A DNA stretch of 64,000 nt, taken from Dastarcus helophoroides (Eukaryota > Arthropoda > Insecta > Coleoptera > Bothrideridae). Below, in pieces: positions 23,611-35,503 of this stretch; the first letter of the stretch is position 1; every line of letters starts with the position of its first letter. The DNA is taken from NCBI GenBank assembly GCA_028583605.1, contig CM053327.1, forward strand, positions 16,603,629-16,667,628. Direction: 5' to 3'. The notes below the pieces were generated by a model that was not told the DNA's origin, ran no database searches, and saw nothing but the letters and a program-made list of their open reading frames with translations. The translations under genes and the position numbers were made by a program.

Positions 23611-26600
23611 AAAAGCACTTTTTCTCAAATTAATGTCATTTTATTGTTTTTTCATAATTAATATTTAACTCTTATTAACAATGAAATTATTAAAATTTAA
23701 TAGGTAAGAACACAAGGCAGTGGTAAAATAAATAAATTTTAACCAAGAAAGAAAGTCATAACTAAAAACCAAAAGTAATTACTAATTACTACAGATAAAG
23801 CGACTATGGATATTTAGAATAACAAATAACAAATAAAAAAATAACTGCCACTTTTCGCTTTACGCATCTTATTACGTTATGGTTATCTATTACTCAAAAA
23901 TACAAAATACGTTAATCTGAAAAAAAGTTGGCTTCTTGATGACAGTTTACAGTTACAAAACATTAAGTCGCATAAAATTTTGATACATCAGTGAAGCCGG
24001 AGTTTCAAAAGCTAGAAAAAGATGCAATGCAAGAGGTCCATATTTAAAATAATGTACTTGACGATGCTAGTGAAAAGACAAAACATCTAATAAAAAAATA
24101 TGTAGGCTGCCTTGTAAAGGATTAAAAACCAATGAAAAAGTGTTTCTACTTTTTTGATTACTCCTCAAATAAAGCCAAGAAAAAAAAATAAAAACAAAAA
24201 TTCAAAATTCAAAAAATACTCTAATTTTCCTCTATAAAGAATAATAACGAACGAAATGGGTTGGAGCAATCTAACATTCGGCATTACCCAATAATTGTGC
24301 AAAAAGTTATAAAAAATTTCCAAATTATTTAAAATTTTTATGATTATGTAAATAATAAAAAGAAATATTCTAAAAATGTAGTAATGAAGATAGTTGAATT
24401 TTTTGTAATGGAAAATGTGAAAACGTTCCATGTAAAGATCGGATCATGTTAATCGTGTAAAAACTGGGCACACGAGGAATGTTCAGACGATCGGTTACCA
24501 TTGCCAGGGTATCAATATGATTTTTACCGTAATTGAAAGCTGATCTGAATAATTATGCTAGTTCGCCATTACCATATTAACGTCGGGTAAGGGCGAACAG
24601 GTAGTGTATTGTGTTTGTTCTTAAAATAAGAATATTTGCTATAGTTAGCTCTAAAGGTAATTAGTCAAATAGTTTAACGTTTTGAATCACAGTGAAAAAG
24701 AGCCTACTACAAAATTCCTTGATTATATTTGAAATTTCCCTTAGGTGTTCGTAATTCCTCCGCTTTCCCCTTACATGGTTTATACATAAATAGTTCCCAT
24801 TAAGTATTTAGAAAGGCATCACTTCAGCACCTCAGTTATTTTAATCAAGTTTTTCTATTTATTACTTTTTTTATATAAAACAAACGTGAATTAGCTTTAT
24901 TGTAATTGATCTATTTTTTAAAATTATATGAATTGGTTAACAATGCAACTCTTGTTGATAGTGCAAATTCAGCTAGCGAAATATAAGTATGCAAGAATTT
25001 TAACTTTTTAATAAAGTTTCAGTAGTTAAAATATAATTTTACTCCTGCTCCGGATCTCCGAAATTAATAGCAATCGAACTAATGAAATACCTTCTTTTTA
25101 TGAACCACATTTCCACATTGCACGTGGCTTAAAAAAGAATTACGTTTATTTACTACACATGGTTTTCAGAATACACGTTGAGAAGTTTTGATAAGAAGCT
25201 GAAAATTCGTCGATTCTTCAATGTTAACTCAGCGGCGCATTTTGGCGAATGCGCCAGAGTTTTTGCCTCGTGCCTCCGCTCGTGGATAAAATTTATTATC
25301 AATAGAATTTGACATTTGCAGTTTTTCCAGAGCTAATTATATCTAATGTAAATGAACCTATCTGAAGGTGGATACAAAAATACCCAATGAATATCGATTT
25401 ATCTAAATATAAGACCAATTTTAACATATGAAGAGAACGTTTAAAAACCTGAAACACAGTTCAAAGTTCAAGTTAAAAACAAGCTGGTGTTAGAGCTTAT
25501 TTATATAATTATTACAATTAAAATTATTGTACTATTCTACGTAAATAATGAAGCATCACTGATGAAGAGCTTACAAGCTTCTAACTTGTCAGTAATAGAA
25601 GTAATTACATTGCAAAATATCAAACCTCTGCCGATTTTGCCTTCATATTTATTAATTTTAATTCGCAGATAGTGCTTTTATATATTTCAAAATGAGTTGC
25701 AACCTGCCCTATATCTGTGCGCAAAGAACCTTTCCCACATCTAAAGCACAATGATATGACTGAAATATTCGCTAAATTTACCGTTTTAAATCAAGTAATA
25801 AAAGATGCCATCAGGATATAAAATTTGGAAGATTATATCGCAGTAATTGTTCAAATGCTCAAATCCTAAAAACTCTCGTGATCAAGGTTTTTTTTTTTTG
25901 ATATCTTCTTATTAACTCGTATAATTGAAATTTCATTTGCAGTATCTGTCTAAAAACTATTCTTTTATAAAGATCTGATTTCTATGCAGTGTGCCTAAAA
26001 AGTCTGGATCTTGGTAAATATTTCAAAAAATGCAATAGTAGGTATATATTTTTCTGAAAATTAGTTTTCTTAAAAAATTCTGTTGGGCGTCGAAAATTGT
26101 AATAATGTGGAAGAAATAGACCTGATGTAGGCAACCTATGACCCACTTAAACTCAGAAAATAACAGGTATTGTAAGGGTGCTCAGGAACGCAAATATGAT
26201 ATTATTTGCTGACGTTTAAATTATTTAGGAAAGTGTGTTCCACTGGACGAGGAATAATTTGGGTATCTTCTTTATTAGTGAAAACAGAAAATTGGTTAAA
26301 TGGTCAAAGTAGTGCTAATTTTTTTTGCCCATTGGAACGTTTTGTCTTTTTTTCCACTGAAAATTAAACAAGGCAGTACTCAATTGTTTATTAATGAGAG
26401 CAACATTTTACAGTGTACATTGGCCACTTAACCAATTTTTTATCTCTTCTGATAACGATAATATCTCACGTCCTGTGATGCATACTGTGTATTCTTCTAG
26501 CTAGTTTTTTATACTTTTTACACTAGTTGCTTCTTACTCCACGCTTGGCTAGACATCCTTTTTTTATCTTTGTTTTAAACTAGGCCAAATTTAAAATACT

Positions 26601-27011
26601 TGAACAATTCGGTTTAGCACTTGTTCCATGTTCCTTTTTTTTTACCAGGTTTATTGCTGCCAATTCCAAAATCGCATATATAGACATGTGTTTAAAGTTT
26701 TATTTACACTGGATGAAATTTTCTATTACTTTACATAGATATGAGACCTAAGGAAACTATTAAAACAAATACCTCAATTAGAAGATAAATTACAGTTTTA
26801 TGTTACCAAGGATGACGCTACAGTAACAAACGATTTAATGAAGAAACATAAGTGTAAAATCAATCGTGTGAGCTTGAAATAAAATAATTCGTTGGCCAAT
26901 TTATTGATATAATTTTAATTCAAGAATCAGTTTCTAAAATTAATATCATATAAAGTCACTATTACAAGGTTTTCTGATGCTGATTCGGAAATCTCGTAAT
27001 TGAAGATAATC
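23611..27011. other. 3.4 kb AT-rich stretch without recognisable gene
   Basis: Scattered short open frames (24,165-24,431 minus; 25,487-25,672 plus) have low-complexity translations rich in F, I, L and K. An exact small hairpin GGCGCATT/AATGCGCC with a six-base loop lies at 25,234-25,255. Nothing else is supported. It would be intronic in the two-exon gene proposed here. Confidence 0.45.
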
Positions 27012-27308
27012 GAGACCAAAGCATGACTATGACGAGAGAAACCCAAAATCTAATTTTGTCCAAGAGGTTGAGTTATTAGGAAAGTTATTAAGAACATATA
27101 GGTTTTTAATTTTATACTAAACTGGGTTAGATATAGTTCATATTTTCATTCGAGAAGGTATCAGAGACCAAAGTATGATTATGACGAGAGAAACCAAAAA
27201 TCGAATTCTGTCCAAATAGTACAGTTACTAGGAAAGTTATTAAGGAAATATTGATTTTCAACTTTTAGGTTAAATTTGGTTAGATATAGTTAATATTTTC
27301 ATTCCAGA
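27012..27308. repeat. diverged tandem duplication, two copies of about 150 bases
   Basis: Copy 1 starts at 27,012 with GAGACCAAAGCATGACTATG and copy 2 at 27,164 with GAGACCAAAGTATGATTATG. Both continue through GACGAGAGAAACC, GGAAAGTTATTAAG and GGTTAGATATAGTT. Substitutions and small indels show that the duplication is not recent. Non-coding. Confidence 0.85.
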
Positions 27309-27945
27309 AACCTAGACAAACTCAGTGCATGGATGTATCTAACCGTCAGTATTTGTGTTAATTTTTGTGTACGGAATTAAATCTCCACAGATTTTAATGA
27401 AATTCTTTACGTAATACTAAAAATATAATATAAAGTTATATAAACCAAGCATCTATAGAAAAACACAACTGAAAACTCTACCTAAGTGAAAAGAAATTAT
27501 TAAATTACATGATAAAAAATTGATTACAATTTTTTGTTCAGTATATTTGTACTTATTTCACTTAATACGTGTTGGTCGATAATAGGGCAATACCTTAACA
27601 TTTTTTCTTTCACTAACGTTTTGCCAAGTAGTAGAATAGTGAATAATATTAGATTTGTCAAAAATATTCATTAGACTATACAGTGTATTAAGGAAGCAAT
27701 AGTAAATTTGTGCGTCTCACTGAAAGTGAATAATACATGTTTTATGGATCAACAAAACCTGATACCAATGTATGTAATGTTATACAAACACCAAGTAAGA
27801 ACTCACTTTTTTGTGTCACTTCTCGCCTAACATGATATATCTCTTCGTCTACTAACCTAAACACTAAATAAACATTGACTGGCCCTATTGATTTATATAA
27901 GATAACAAAGTACAGCTATAAATTTTTTATATCTTTCGATTCCAG

Positions 27946-28031
27946 CTCCGGTTTTTGCAATAATACCCTATTATCGCAGAGGCGGCAAACAGAAGACCCT
28001 TCGACCAGACATCCTTCGGATATCGACTTAA
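27946..28031 (+). CDS. candidate last coding exon, joins in frame to the 21,046-21,312 exon
   Basis: A pyrimidine-rich acceptor (ATATCTTTCGATTCCAG) ends at 27,945. If the upstream exon, which ends with one base of a codon, is joined here, the frame reads APVFAIIPYYRRGGKQKTLR and ends with TAA at 28,029-28,031. The continuation is as basic as the upstream exon. Another frame from the same acceptor stays open to a stop at 28,121-28,123 and also looks protein-like (RRQTEDPSTRHPSDIDLKFH), so the frame choice depends on the real upstream exon. An AATAAA word lies about 300 bases downstream, near 28,331. Function unknown. Confidence 0.3.
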
Positions 28032-29229
28032 AATTCCATTTGAGTACAGATCACGGGGCATTTCAAACTTTTGCTAAATCATATATATTACAGGAGACCA
28101 GACACGACCCCATTTCAATTTAAATGTGGCAAGCTAATGAAATTGATTTACTTATGTTCTGGAATTGAAACTACCGCAGAATATCTTTAATACGCCTCCA
28201 AACTAGGAAGCATCTGAATATTACAACATCTTGCATATTTATAAGAGGGGAAGTTTGGGTTTTAATGAGAAGCATAATAATGAAATTTATTTTACAAAGA
28301 ATTATTATTCTCTTCTCCTTTTCCATTTCATAATAAATCATTTAGAAACAAATTAATTTATGCAAAGGGTTCATATTATATTGGGTTGAAATTTTACTTT
28401 TACGAAGCAAGAACCCATAAAGATCTATTAGTAACGCTAAGTAAATAGTAGATCATTGAAGATTCATTGCAGGTAATGCCTTACTGAAATGAAGTGGAAT
28501 ATGCACACAGAACCATCCTAACGTTGCTATAAAATATAACAGTTGCTGCAACAATGAGTTTTTCTATTCCACATTGCCAGTTTTTAAGTTTTCGTTTGCT
28601 CTTAGGTTCGTTGTACGTTGTATTCCAGAGATTAAATTGGTGGCAAATGAAACTAATTTGGGAAAATTACATTTTGTTATTTTGTTAACGATTTTTTATA
28701 AAATACCTAAAACATCACCAATGAGGTCATTTTTTCATCTGCCTGACCTTCTGTTCACTAATTAACCCAATCTGCAGCATCAAACTGTTTTCAATACGTT
28801 TGGAAGGATGTTATGTCTATCATACAGAAGATATTGCTAACTCTCATGGCCTTGTCAATATTGTTACTGTGTTAAAACGTTTCTAAGATGCCGTGAATTA
28901 AAAACTCTATATAAAACTAAAAATAAAACACAGAACGTACGATATCGAATAATATTAATTAAATACACAATGAAGACAGGGTACTGAACGAATCACAATA
29001 AGTATGCGGGTAATTATATCAGACACTTGCTTCTGGATGTTTTTCATCATGGGAAGCCTTCTACTAGCTTCTAGACTGCAAATGAGTTATCAGGATAACA
29101 AGACTCGCTTCATGAGGAAAGGAAGTCCATATACTTCACAATTCATCTCACATCAATTCGTTACAATACATATTGTTTATCTTTCTCTGTGTGGCATGAT
29201 CAAGAAGTCTGTCAGCTAAATTTCTCTTA
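28032..29229. other. AT-rich stretch without recognisable gene
   Basis: It may hold the 3' untranslated region of the candidate gene above. No other feature is supported. Confidence 0.4.
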
Positions 29230-29665
29230 TACTTCTTCAATTTCTTTCCCCATTTTTCCAATTTATTCTTTCAATAGCACTTTTACTTTTGCAACATTTA
29301 CTTCAATTTTCCCCTTTAGATTCATTGGTAGAATAAGTAATTTTTCGTTATCTGTATTCCACTTTTCTTCTTCCTGGCGTCTCGGTTCTTCTTCGTGCTC
29401 CTTTTTTTGTGGTCTTCGTTCTTCTTCTTGTCATCTCTGTTTTCCTTTTTGTTTTTCTTGTCAGCTTTGTTTTTATTTATTTTGTTTTCTTTGTCACCTC
29501 TGTTTTCTTCTTGCTATTTTTCTTGCTGTTTTCGTTCCTCTTGCCCTTTTTCCTGTATTTTTTCTTCTTTTGCTTGTCGTCTTCTTTCTTTTTCTTACTG
29601 TCTTCGCTTCTCTTCCCTTTCTTGTGTTTTATCATTGCTAATATTCTTTGAAGTTGTTGTTCCAA
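29230..29665 (-). repeat. polypyrimidine block; minus strand reads as a lysine/glutamate-rich coiled-coil-like fragment
   Basis: The plus strand is almost pure C and T with TTCTT/CTTCTT words over about 270 bases (29,370-29,640). The minus strand gives a 62-codon frame opening with MEQQLQRILAMIKHKKGKRS and then almost only K, E, D and N. Further on, in shifting frames, come segments such as NVAKVKVLLKE and KMGKEIEEV that look like coiled coil. Such N-terminal regions are common in insect LINE ORFs, so this may be a detached LINE fragment overgrown by simple repeat. It may equally be only a microsatellite. All of the long plus-strand frames here are shadows of low complexity. Confidence 0.4.
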
Positions 29666-30972
29666 ATTTTCTTAACGTGCCTTATACAAAAGTATATTAA
29701 TTTTAGAAAGTAGGATATGTAGTAAGTGTAAATTTACCTATCAATAACGAGTCGAAACTTCGGGCGAAATTATTTCAATAAATAATTATACCTAACGCAC
29801 CATTTATGAATGTCTATCAGAATTTCGAAGTGTTAAACTGTAAATTCACGTATTACCAACAAACGATTCACGCACACAAATATCGCACGCTCATATCAAT
29901 TGTTACATGTTAGATTCGTTTATAAAGATGCCGTGAGTTTAAAACATTTCATTTCGACAACACACAGATTGTAATATAGTAACGAAAAAGACTAAATACT
30001 GAATTGGATACTGAATGTCCGAATAGTGAATCCCGTACTTGGATGAATCATATTCGGGGTGCGCATATATTTATAATCTGACACATACTGTCGGAAAAGG
30101 TCTATCTTATTTCATGGTCTATACCTGCCATATAAGTCACCACTTCGCCTTAAAGTTCTCATATCTTGGATTAAAGGGATCCATAGATTTCGCAATTTCT
30201 ATCACAACAGCTCGTTGCATTATTATTAACGGCACTAAACAAAGCATTCCACAATATGGCACACTTAAAGCTGAATTATCTTGTTTTTAATGATATATGA
30301 CAAATTTCGTCAGAAATTGCAAGAATAAATATGAAGAAAAAGGTATTTCGCGAAATGTTTATAAGATAACAAACGTAAACTCACAATTAGAGATAAAGCA
30401 GAATATTTTTGCGTCGTAATTGTAGTAAGCATCCTCTTTAAAATAATGTGCAAGATATGATATATATCAGACTTCCAATTTACGTAAAATTTATTACCTT
30501 CAGTAAAATATTTAAGCTTTGGTACAGAGTGCATTTTACTATCGATCTACCTATTAATATACTTTTTGTTTTGTTAGATGTAACTAACAGTAACTAGAAA
30601 TTCCAAATGATACAAGAGAAATCGGAAAACGGAATACCTCATCGAAAAGGAATAAAATCCAAGAAATTCCAAGTGCCTATCCACGTGCACTTTAAACTGC
30701 CAGCTGAAACGACGTATGTCATACATTAAGGAACTTCCCTTCTACAAAATTTACCCTATTGTCACAGTTAGCTTTGAAACTCCCTTACAAATATTTTAGC
30801 GTACAAATTTCATAAATTATTTTAAAAGCCGCACGACCTGAAGCAAATTTTAAGAATGCAAATCGTTAAATATGCAAAGCACGTCAACATTTCTTGGATT
30901 CTGATCTTTTCCAAAGAAAATGTCGACTACAATAATGCATTCAATGTTTTATATTCAAAATATGAACTGGAA
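29666..30972. other. AT-rich stretch without recognisable gene
   Basis: An 83-codon plus frame at 30,039-30,290 has a mixed composition but no splice context or recognisable domain. Nothing else is supported. Confidence 0.4.
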
Positions 30973-31294
30973 TATTGTGCAATTTTCAGAACCATTTAAA
31001 GCATTGAAAAGTAACAGACGCAACGGAAAATGCTTTGTAAGTCAATGTCGAGTAATCACATATATTTTTGATAATATTAGGATGTAGCTTAGGTAAAGTA
31101 GTTCATTATGTGCGATGTATATTTTTAGGACAATTGTGTAATTTTCAGAGCCATCTAAAGCATTGAAAAGTAACAGACGCAACGGAAAATGCTTTGTAAG
31201 TCAATGTGGAGTAATCACACATATATTTTTGATAATATTAGGATGTAGCTTAGGTAAAGTAGTTCATTATGTGCGATGTATATTTTTAGGACAA
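30973..31294. repeat. recent tandem duplication, two copies of about 160 bases
   Basis: Copy 1 spans about 30,973-31,133 and copy 2 about 31,132-31,294. They share ATTTTCAGA, the word AGTAACAGACGCAACGGAAA and the run ATGTGCGATGTATATTTTTA, with only about five differences including a CA insertion in copy 2. The near identity, against the heavy decay everywhere else, makes this one of the youngest events in the window. Non-coding. Confidence 0.92.
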
Positions 31295-33549
31295 AAAATA
31301 TTAATTTTTTTTTGAAATAAAATATCCTTGAATAAATGTTAGTTAAATCCAGTAGTGAAAACCTAAATGACCCTAGCAAAATGTCTTAAGAGTCGAAATT
31401 TTTTGGCGCCATTAACATGTAGATCAAATTTTTTCGCGGCACCTAAGTCAAAATATTAAATCTATGTAACCCCGCAATTTGATAAACAAACTTCTTAAAA
31501 TAATTATTTCCCATAAAAATTCTCAAGAATTGGGCTGAAACTTTATCTGTCGAAAAATATTTTCAAACCATTTTAAAAGCTAGGCTACTTAATCTTTAAA
31601 GATAGTTTTTACTTTGCAAGATAAATTAGCTTTATTGGGGACTGCAAATGGTTGCAATAAGGAAAAACAATTACTGATATCTTGAAATCATACAATTACT
31701 ATTAAACAATAAATAAATAAATTTCTTAATTTCGACTTGGTTCTCCAAATTTTGTTCTTTTAATTTAGAGTTAAAACGTCGAGGTTTGATTAAAATTTTC
31801 GAAACTTAAAAATAAAAAAGTTTAGGTAAGGGAAGTTTTCTCATAATTTCAACTTTGCATTTACCAAAAAACATAAAACTCCCAAATTTTGAATCTATAG
31901 CATCTAAATTTTATTAATTATTGAAAAATTTCAGAATAAACTTTAAACGCCCTCTATCTGTTAAAGCAGACAGTTTGGTATAAGGCATGGTGGGCGTAGT
32001 CGTTATATTTTGGTGTCTACTACCTCCAGTTTATCGTTGGCCCATTCTTTCTGACACCCGGTATACCAGATAATGTTTTGGTTTACAAAATCAATTTTGG
32101 ACATAGGCAACACGTATTCCTCTGAAGCAAGTGTCGCAACTGTCAGATCTCATCCGAGGAGTACTCTGCCTGGTTGCTTGTAATCATTGCTTGCCAATCG
32201 TTAAGTCATGATATCTGTATGTTTGAATAAAGACATAAGAGGACATATTAGGATAACTTTACATTATTAACATACGTAATTTACCTGTTTTGATTACTAC
32301 ATTTTTTATACCGTGGTAGCACACATTTTCTTTGCTAATTTATAAGATACTTACGCGCCTTTGATCTTGTGACATATATTAAATAAATCTTTAAAATAAT
32401 ATGACATATAATATAAATATCTTTTTTTTTTTGACATTATGAGCTTTGAATTTTTTCTTTGCAAATTGGGGCATAATTTGAAATGTTATTTAAGCTATAA
32501 TCCAATGCAGCAGAAGATTTTTTATTAAAATATTTTTATACAATTTCTTAAACCTTCCATGAATTTAAATCCAATATGACTTAAATTATAAATTTAATAA
32601 AGGATTTAGGCAAAAAAATATACAAACAATTTATGCTCAAGATACGATTCAAGTTAATTTTTCCTTATTAACAATTGTATGCCAAGTTATTTCAAATCTG
32701 GTGAATTTATAACGAAGTAATTTCAGTTAGAAGGCGAATTATTGATTTAATTGTGAATATAAAATAGTTAAAATTTTCGAATTAAGAAGGAACATTTGCT
32801 GTTAATTGAGTTTATTGAAATAAAACCGAATGTTGAAGTTGCATAGAAAACAGGGTCGGTGAACTTGACGTTGGGGTCACAATATTAAAAGTTTGCTAAT
32901 AAAGTTTTACTGCGCTCTATATACTTCTTTTTAAACGAGTTAGCTTTTAAAGTTTTAAATATTACTGGATTGTGCTTGGTAGAGGTAGAATACAAAATAA
33001 AACGTTATATTCCCTATGCATTGAGTTATTTCGTAAATGCTGTCAGCAAGGTGTCGTGAGCAGACCAATTCATTAACTAACCAAACCGCTACAAATAAAA
33101 ATTAAAAAAAAACTAATTAGAAAATATTAACCAAAAGTGAAATGCTAAAACGTTCCTAATTACATCATAATACAAACAAGTTCCTTCGAGATTACACAAT
33201 TCAGTTTCAGTGGAAAACTTCCGTGAAAACGTATCAAGTAAAACACAAAAGCATGACTCAGGTAGCGATAATAATGAAATGTGCTACCTGTCCGTTTTGT
33301 CCCGGAAAGGTAAATGTTAAGCTGCGCCCAATCACTTCCTTTTAGACAAAAGGGGCAAATCCGGGACGTCTTAAGAAAGAATGGTCATCTGAGTTTATTC
33401 TATAATAACAACAACAAACTTTCAGATCTGCAAAGCCTCGTGATACCCAAGTAGAAATCAACGTGCATAAAAAAAAAAATAAATCCAAGACAAACAGAAA
33501 CACGGGCTCTCCAAAGCGTTAGCAGAAGGGCTCAAGAAGTGCACTAGTA
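31295..33549. other. AT-rich stretch without recognisable gene
   Basis: A short T-rich patch near 31,720-31,900 resembles the low-complexity arrays. At 33,296-33,372 an imperfect inverted pair TTTTGTCCCGGA and TCCGGGAC surrounds 60 bases. No coding region is supported. Confidence 0.4.
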
Positions 33550-33617
33550 ACACCCTTCTTCTTCCTCCTTCTTCTTCCTCCTTCTTCTTCTTCTCATTCT
33601 TCTTCTTCTTCTTTCTC
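33550..33617. repeat. (TTC)n tail of the RTE element
   Basis: TTCTTCTTCC and TTC repeats on the plus strand are GAA repeats in the sense of the LINE, directly after its stop codon. Short microsatellite tails are usual for RTE-type elements. Confidence 0.7.
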
Positions 33618-34178
33618 AGCCGTTTCGTGTCCACTCCTGAACGTAGGCCTCTTCCATGCTTCTCCATGCTGATTTGTTCTGTGCTAAGTGAAACCACCTA
33701 TTTCCTGCTTGTATCCTGATATCATCAAGCCATCTTCTTTGTGGTCTTCCCGCGCTGTGCTTGGTTTGTCTTGGTCGCCAATGTGTTCTTCCAGACCTCC
33801 ATTTACTTTGGTCTTGCCGAGCCACGTGTCCCACCCAACGTCATTCCGCATCGGTTCTATTATATCTACGACTTTGATTCTTTGTCGGATATCTTCATTT
33901 TTCTTCCTTTCCCGCAGACTGATACTGAGCATCGCCGGCTCCATCGCTCTTTGCATTACTCTCAGTTAGTTCGTGGCCTTTTTTGTCAATGCCATTGTTT
34001 CTAGATCACAGGACGCTACTGGCAAGACACAGGTGTCAAAAACTTCTCTTTTAAGATTGATAGGGATGTCCTTATTTCTCAGTATATATTTCATTTTCCC
34101 AAAAGCCGCCCAAGTTAGTCTTATCCTTCGTCTTATTCCCGCTGTCTGATTTTCTTTACCTATTTTTATTGTATGTCC

Positions 34179-34181
<3 letters not shown>

Positions 34182-34236
<55 letters not shown>
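34182..34236. repeat. (TA)n microsatellite, 55 bases, inside the RTE coding region
   Basis: It is pure alternating TA. In the minus-strand LINE frame it sits between codons for V-E-E and L-G-H, where RTE proteins normally read an aromatic-rich EYIYLGH-like motif. The tract therefore grew from the natural TATATA of these codons. At 55 bases it is not a multiple of three and breaks the frame. Confidence 0.95.
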
Positions 34237-34237
<1 letters not shown>

Positions 34238-34349
34238 TCTTCTACTCTTTCTAATTTCTTGTTGTCTACATATATGTCTTCTTCACTGTTGCTTATCATT
34301 TTGGTGTTTGAGATCATTTTTAAGCCCACATTTTTAGAAGCATCACTGA

Positions 34350-34755
34350 CACAAAATAAGTAACAACCAGAAAGTTAACTTTCGCCTTATCTCTTTGTGG
34401 TCGATGCCGACAACCTGTAACCTCGAATTGGTATAAACAGTTTTTTTACAAGAGCGTACCGCACATTACTTCAATTACTGTGTTTTGATAATATTTGAGT
34501 AATTTTAGGAATTTATTTCAAGAATTAAATCCTATACTAACATTGGTAGAACGATATATGATACTTCAATTCTAAAGAAAATGGTCCAAGAGTTGGATAT
34601 ACAACCGGACTCGATTCCTTTAAAATCTCGGACCTTGCCATCTCTCCTGCACTGACATGTTCAACATAGATTTTCAACATATACGAGCTTGAAGGTCGCG
34701 GGAGTCAAAAGGTCATGTGATGAGAGTTACCCTTCTGGTTGTTATTTATTTTGTG
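34350..34755. mobile_element. 406-base MITE inserted in the RTE element
   Basis: The terminal inverted repeats begin CACAAAATAAGTAACAACCA on the left and CACAAAATAAATAACAACCA when the right end is read on the other strand, and extend through AGAA(A/G)GTTAACT for about 35 bases. The flanking target duplication is TCACTGA (34,343-34,349) and TTACTGA (34,756-34,762), six of seven matching. Removing the element rejoins the LINE frame between the codons for ELS and ASKNVGLKM, which confirms the boundaries. The interior is AT-rich and encodes nothing recognisable. The superfamily is not assigned. Confidence 0.88.
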
Positions 34756-35503
34756 TTACTGAGTTCTTTTATCATATCTCTCAGTTGCTGTATAATACTA
34801 TTTATCAGAAAAATGTCGTCGGCGAATCGGAGATGATTCAAACAGGATCCGTTGATGTTTATACCTTTAGTTTCCCATTGTAGTAATTTGAAGATATTCT
34901 CTAGCGCCATAGTAAATAGTTTTAGAGATATGGTATCGCCTTGACGTATTTCTCTACTTATTTTAATTTTATCTATTTTCAGAGTGTCATTGATTTTGAC
35001 GTGAAAAGTGGAATTGTTGTATATATTTTTTAATAGATTTGTGCATCGAGAATCTATTCTAGCGTCATCCATTGCCTGCTTGAAGGCCCATGTTTCGATA
35101 AAGTTGAAAGCCTTATGAAGATCTATAAACGCCAAGTGGTGGGGTATGTTGTATTCGGTTGTTTTTTCTATTAGTGTTCTAGTGGTTTGTAGGTGGTCGA
35201 TGGTGCTAAACTGCTTGCGAAATCCCGCTTGTTCTGCTGGTTGGTATGCGTCCAATTTATTGGTTAGTCTATTGGTAACAATCATGGTTAGGAGTTTATA
35301 TAGATGAGAGAGAAGGCCACTTGATCTATAGTTTTTATGTTTTCATTTTCTCCTTTTTTTAAAAGTAAAATTACTTCTGTATTCTTCCACGCGTTCGGAA
35401 TGTTGTCTTCTTGTAAACACCTGTTTAACAAAATTTGTAATGATTTTTCAATGACTGCCCCTCCAATTTTTAACATTTTACATGTAATTTTGTCTTCTCC
35501 TTG

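Larger units (their letters stand above)
33550..35503 (-). pseudogene. decayed RTE-clade LINE, reverse transcriptase and C-terminus
   Basis: Read on the minus strand from 35,503 downward: RT N-terminus with GEDKITCKMLKIGGAVIEKS, PNAWKN and VILLLKKGE (to 35,288, frameshift), then a 179-codon frame (35,285-34,746) with QAGFRKQFSTIDHL, motif A FIDLHKAF, motif B IRQGDTIS, and motif C FADD at 34,826-34,815. This frame is cut by a 406-base insertion (34,350-34,755). It resumes with GLKMISNTKMISN, runs into a (TA)n tract, and continues with LGHTIKIGKENQTAGI. The C-terminus follows with QRAMEPAMLSISLRERKKNE, VARQDQSKW and the GRPQRRWLDD/AWRSMEEAYVQEW end characteristic of RTE elements. A GAA-rich tail follows at 33,617-33,550. 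The endonuclease is absent. Several frameshifts make it non-functional. Confidence 0.92.

Noticed and set aside
29189..29700. Long overlapping plus-strand frames, up to 150 codons, rich in F, L, S and C
   Set aside because: They are translations of a C/T-only low-complexity block in all three frames; composition alone keeps them open.
33688..34004. Plus-strand frames of 87-93 codons
   Set aside because: They lie opposite the readable C-terminus of the minus-strand RTE LINE and are its shadows.
34169..34363. Plus-strand frame with an IYIYIY repeat
   Set aside because: It is the shadow of the (TA)n tract inside the minus-strand LINE.
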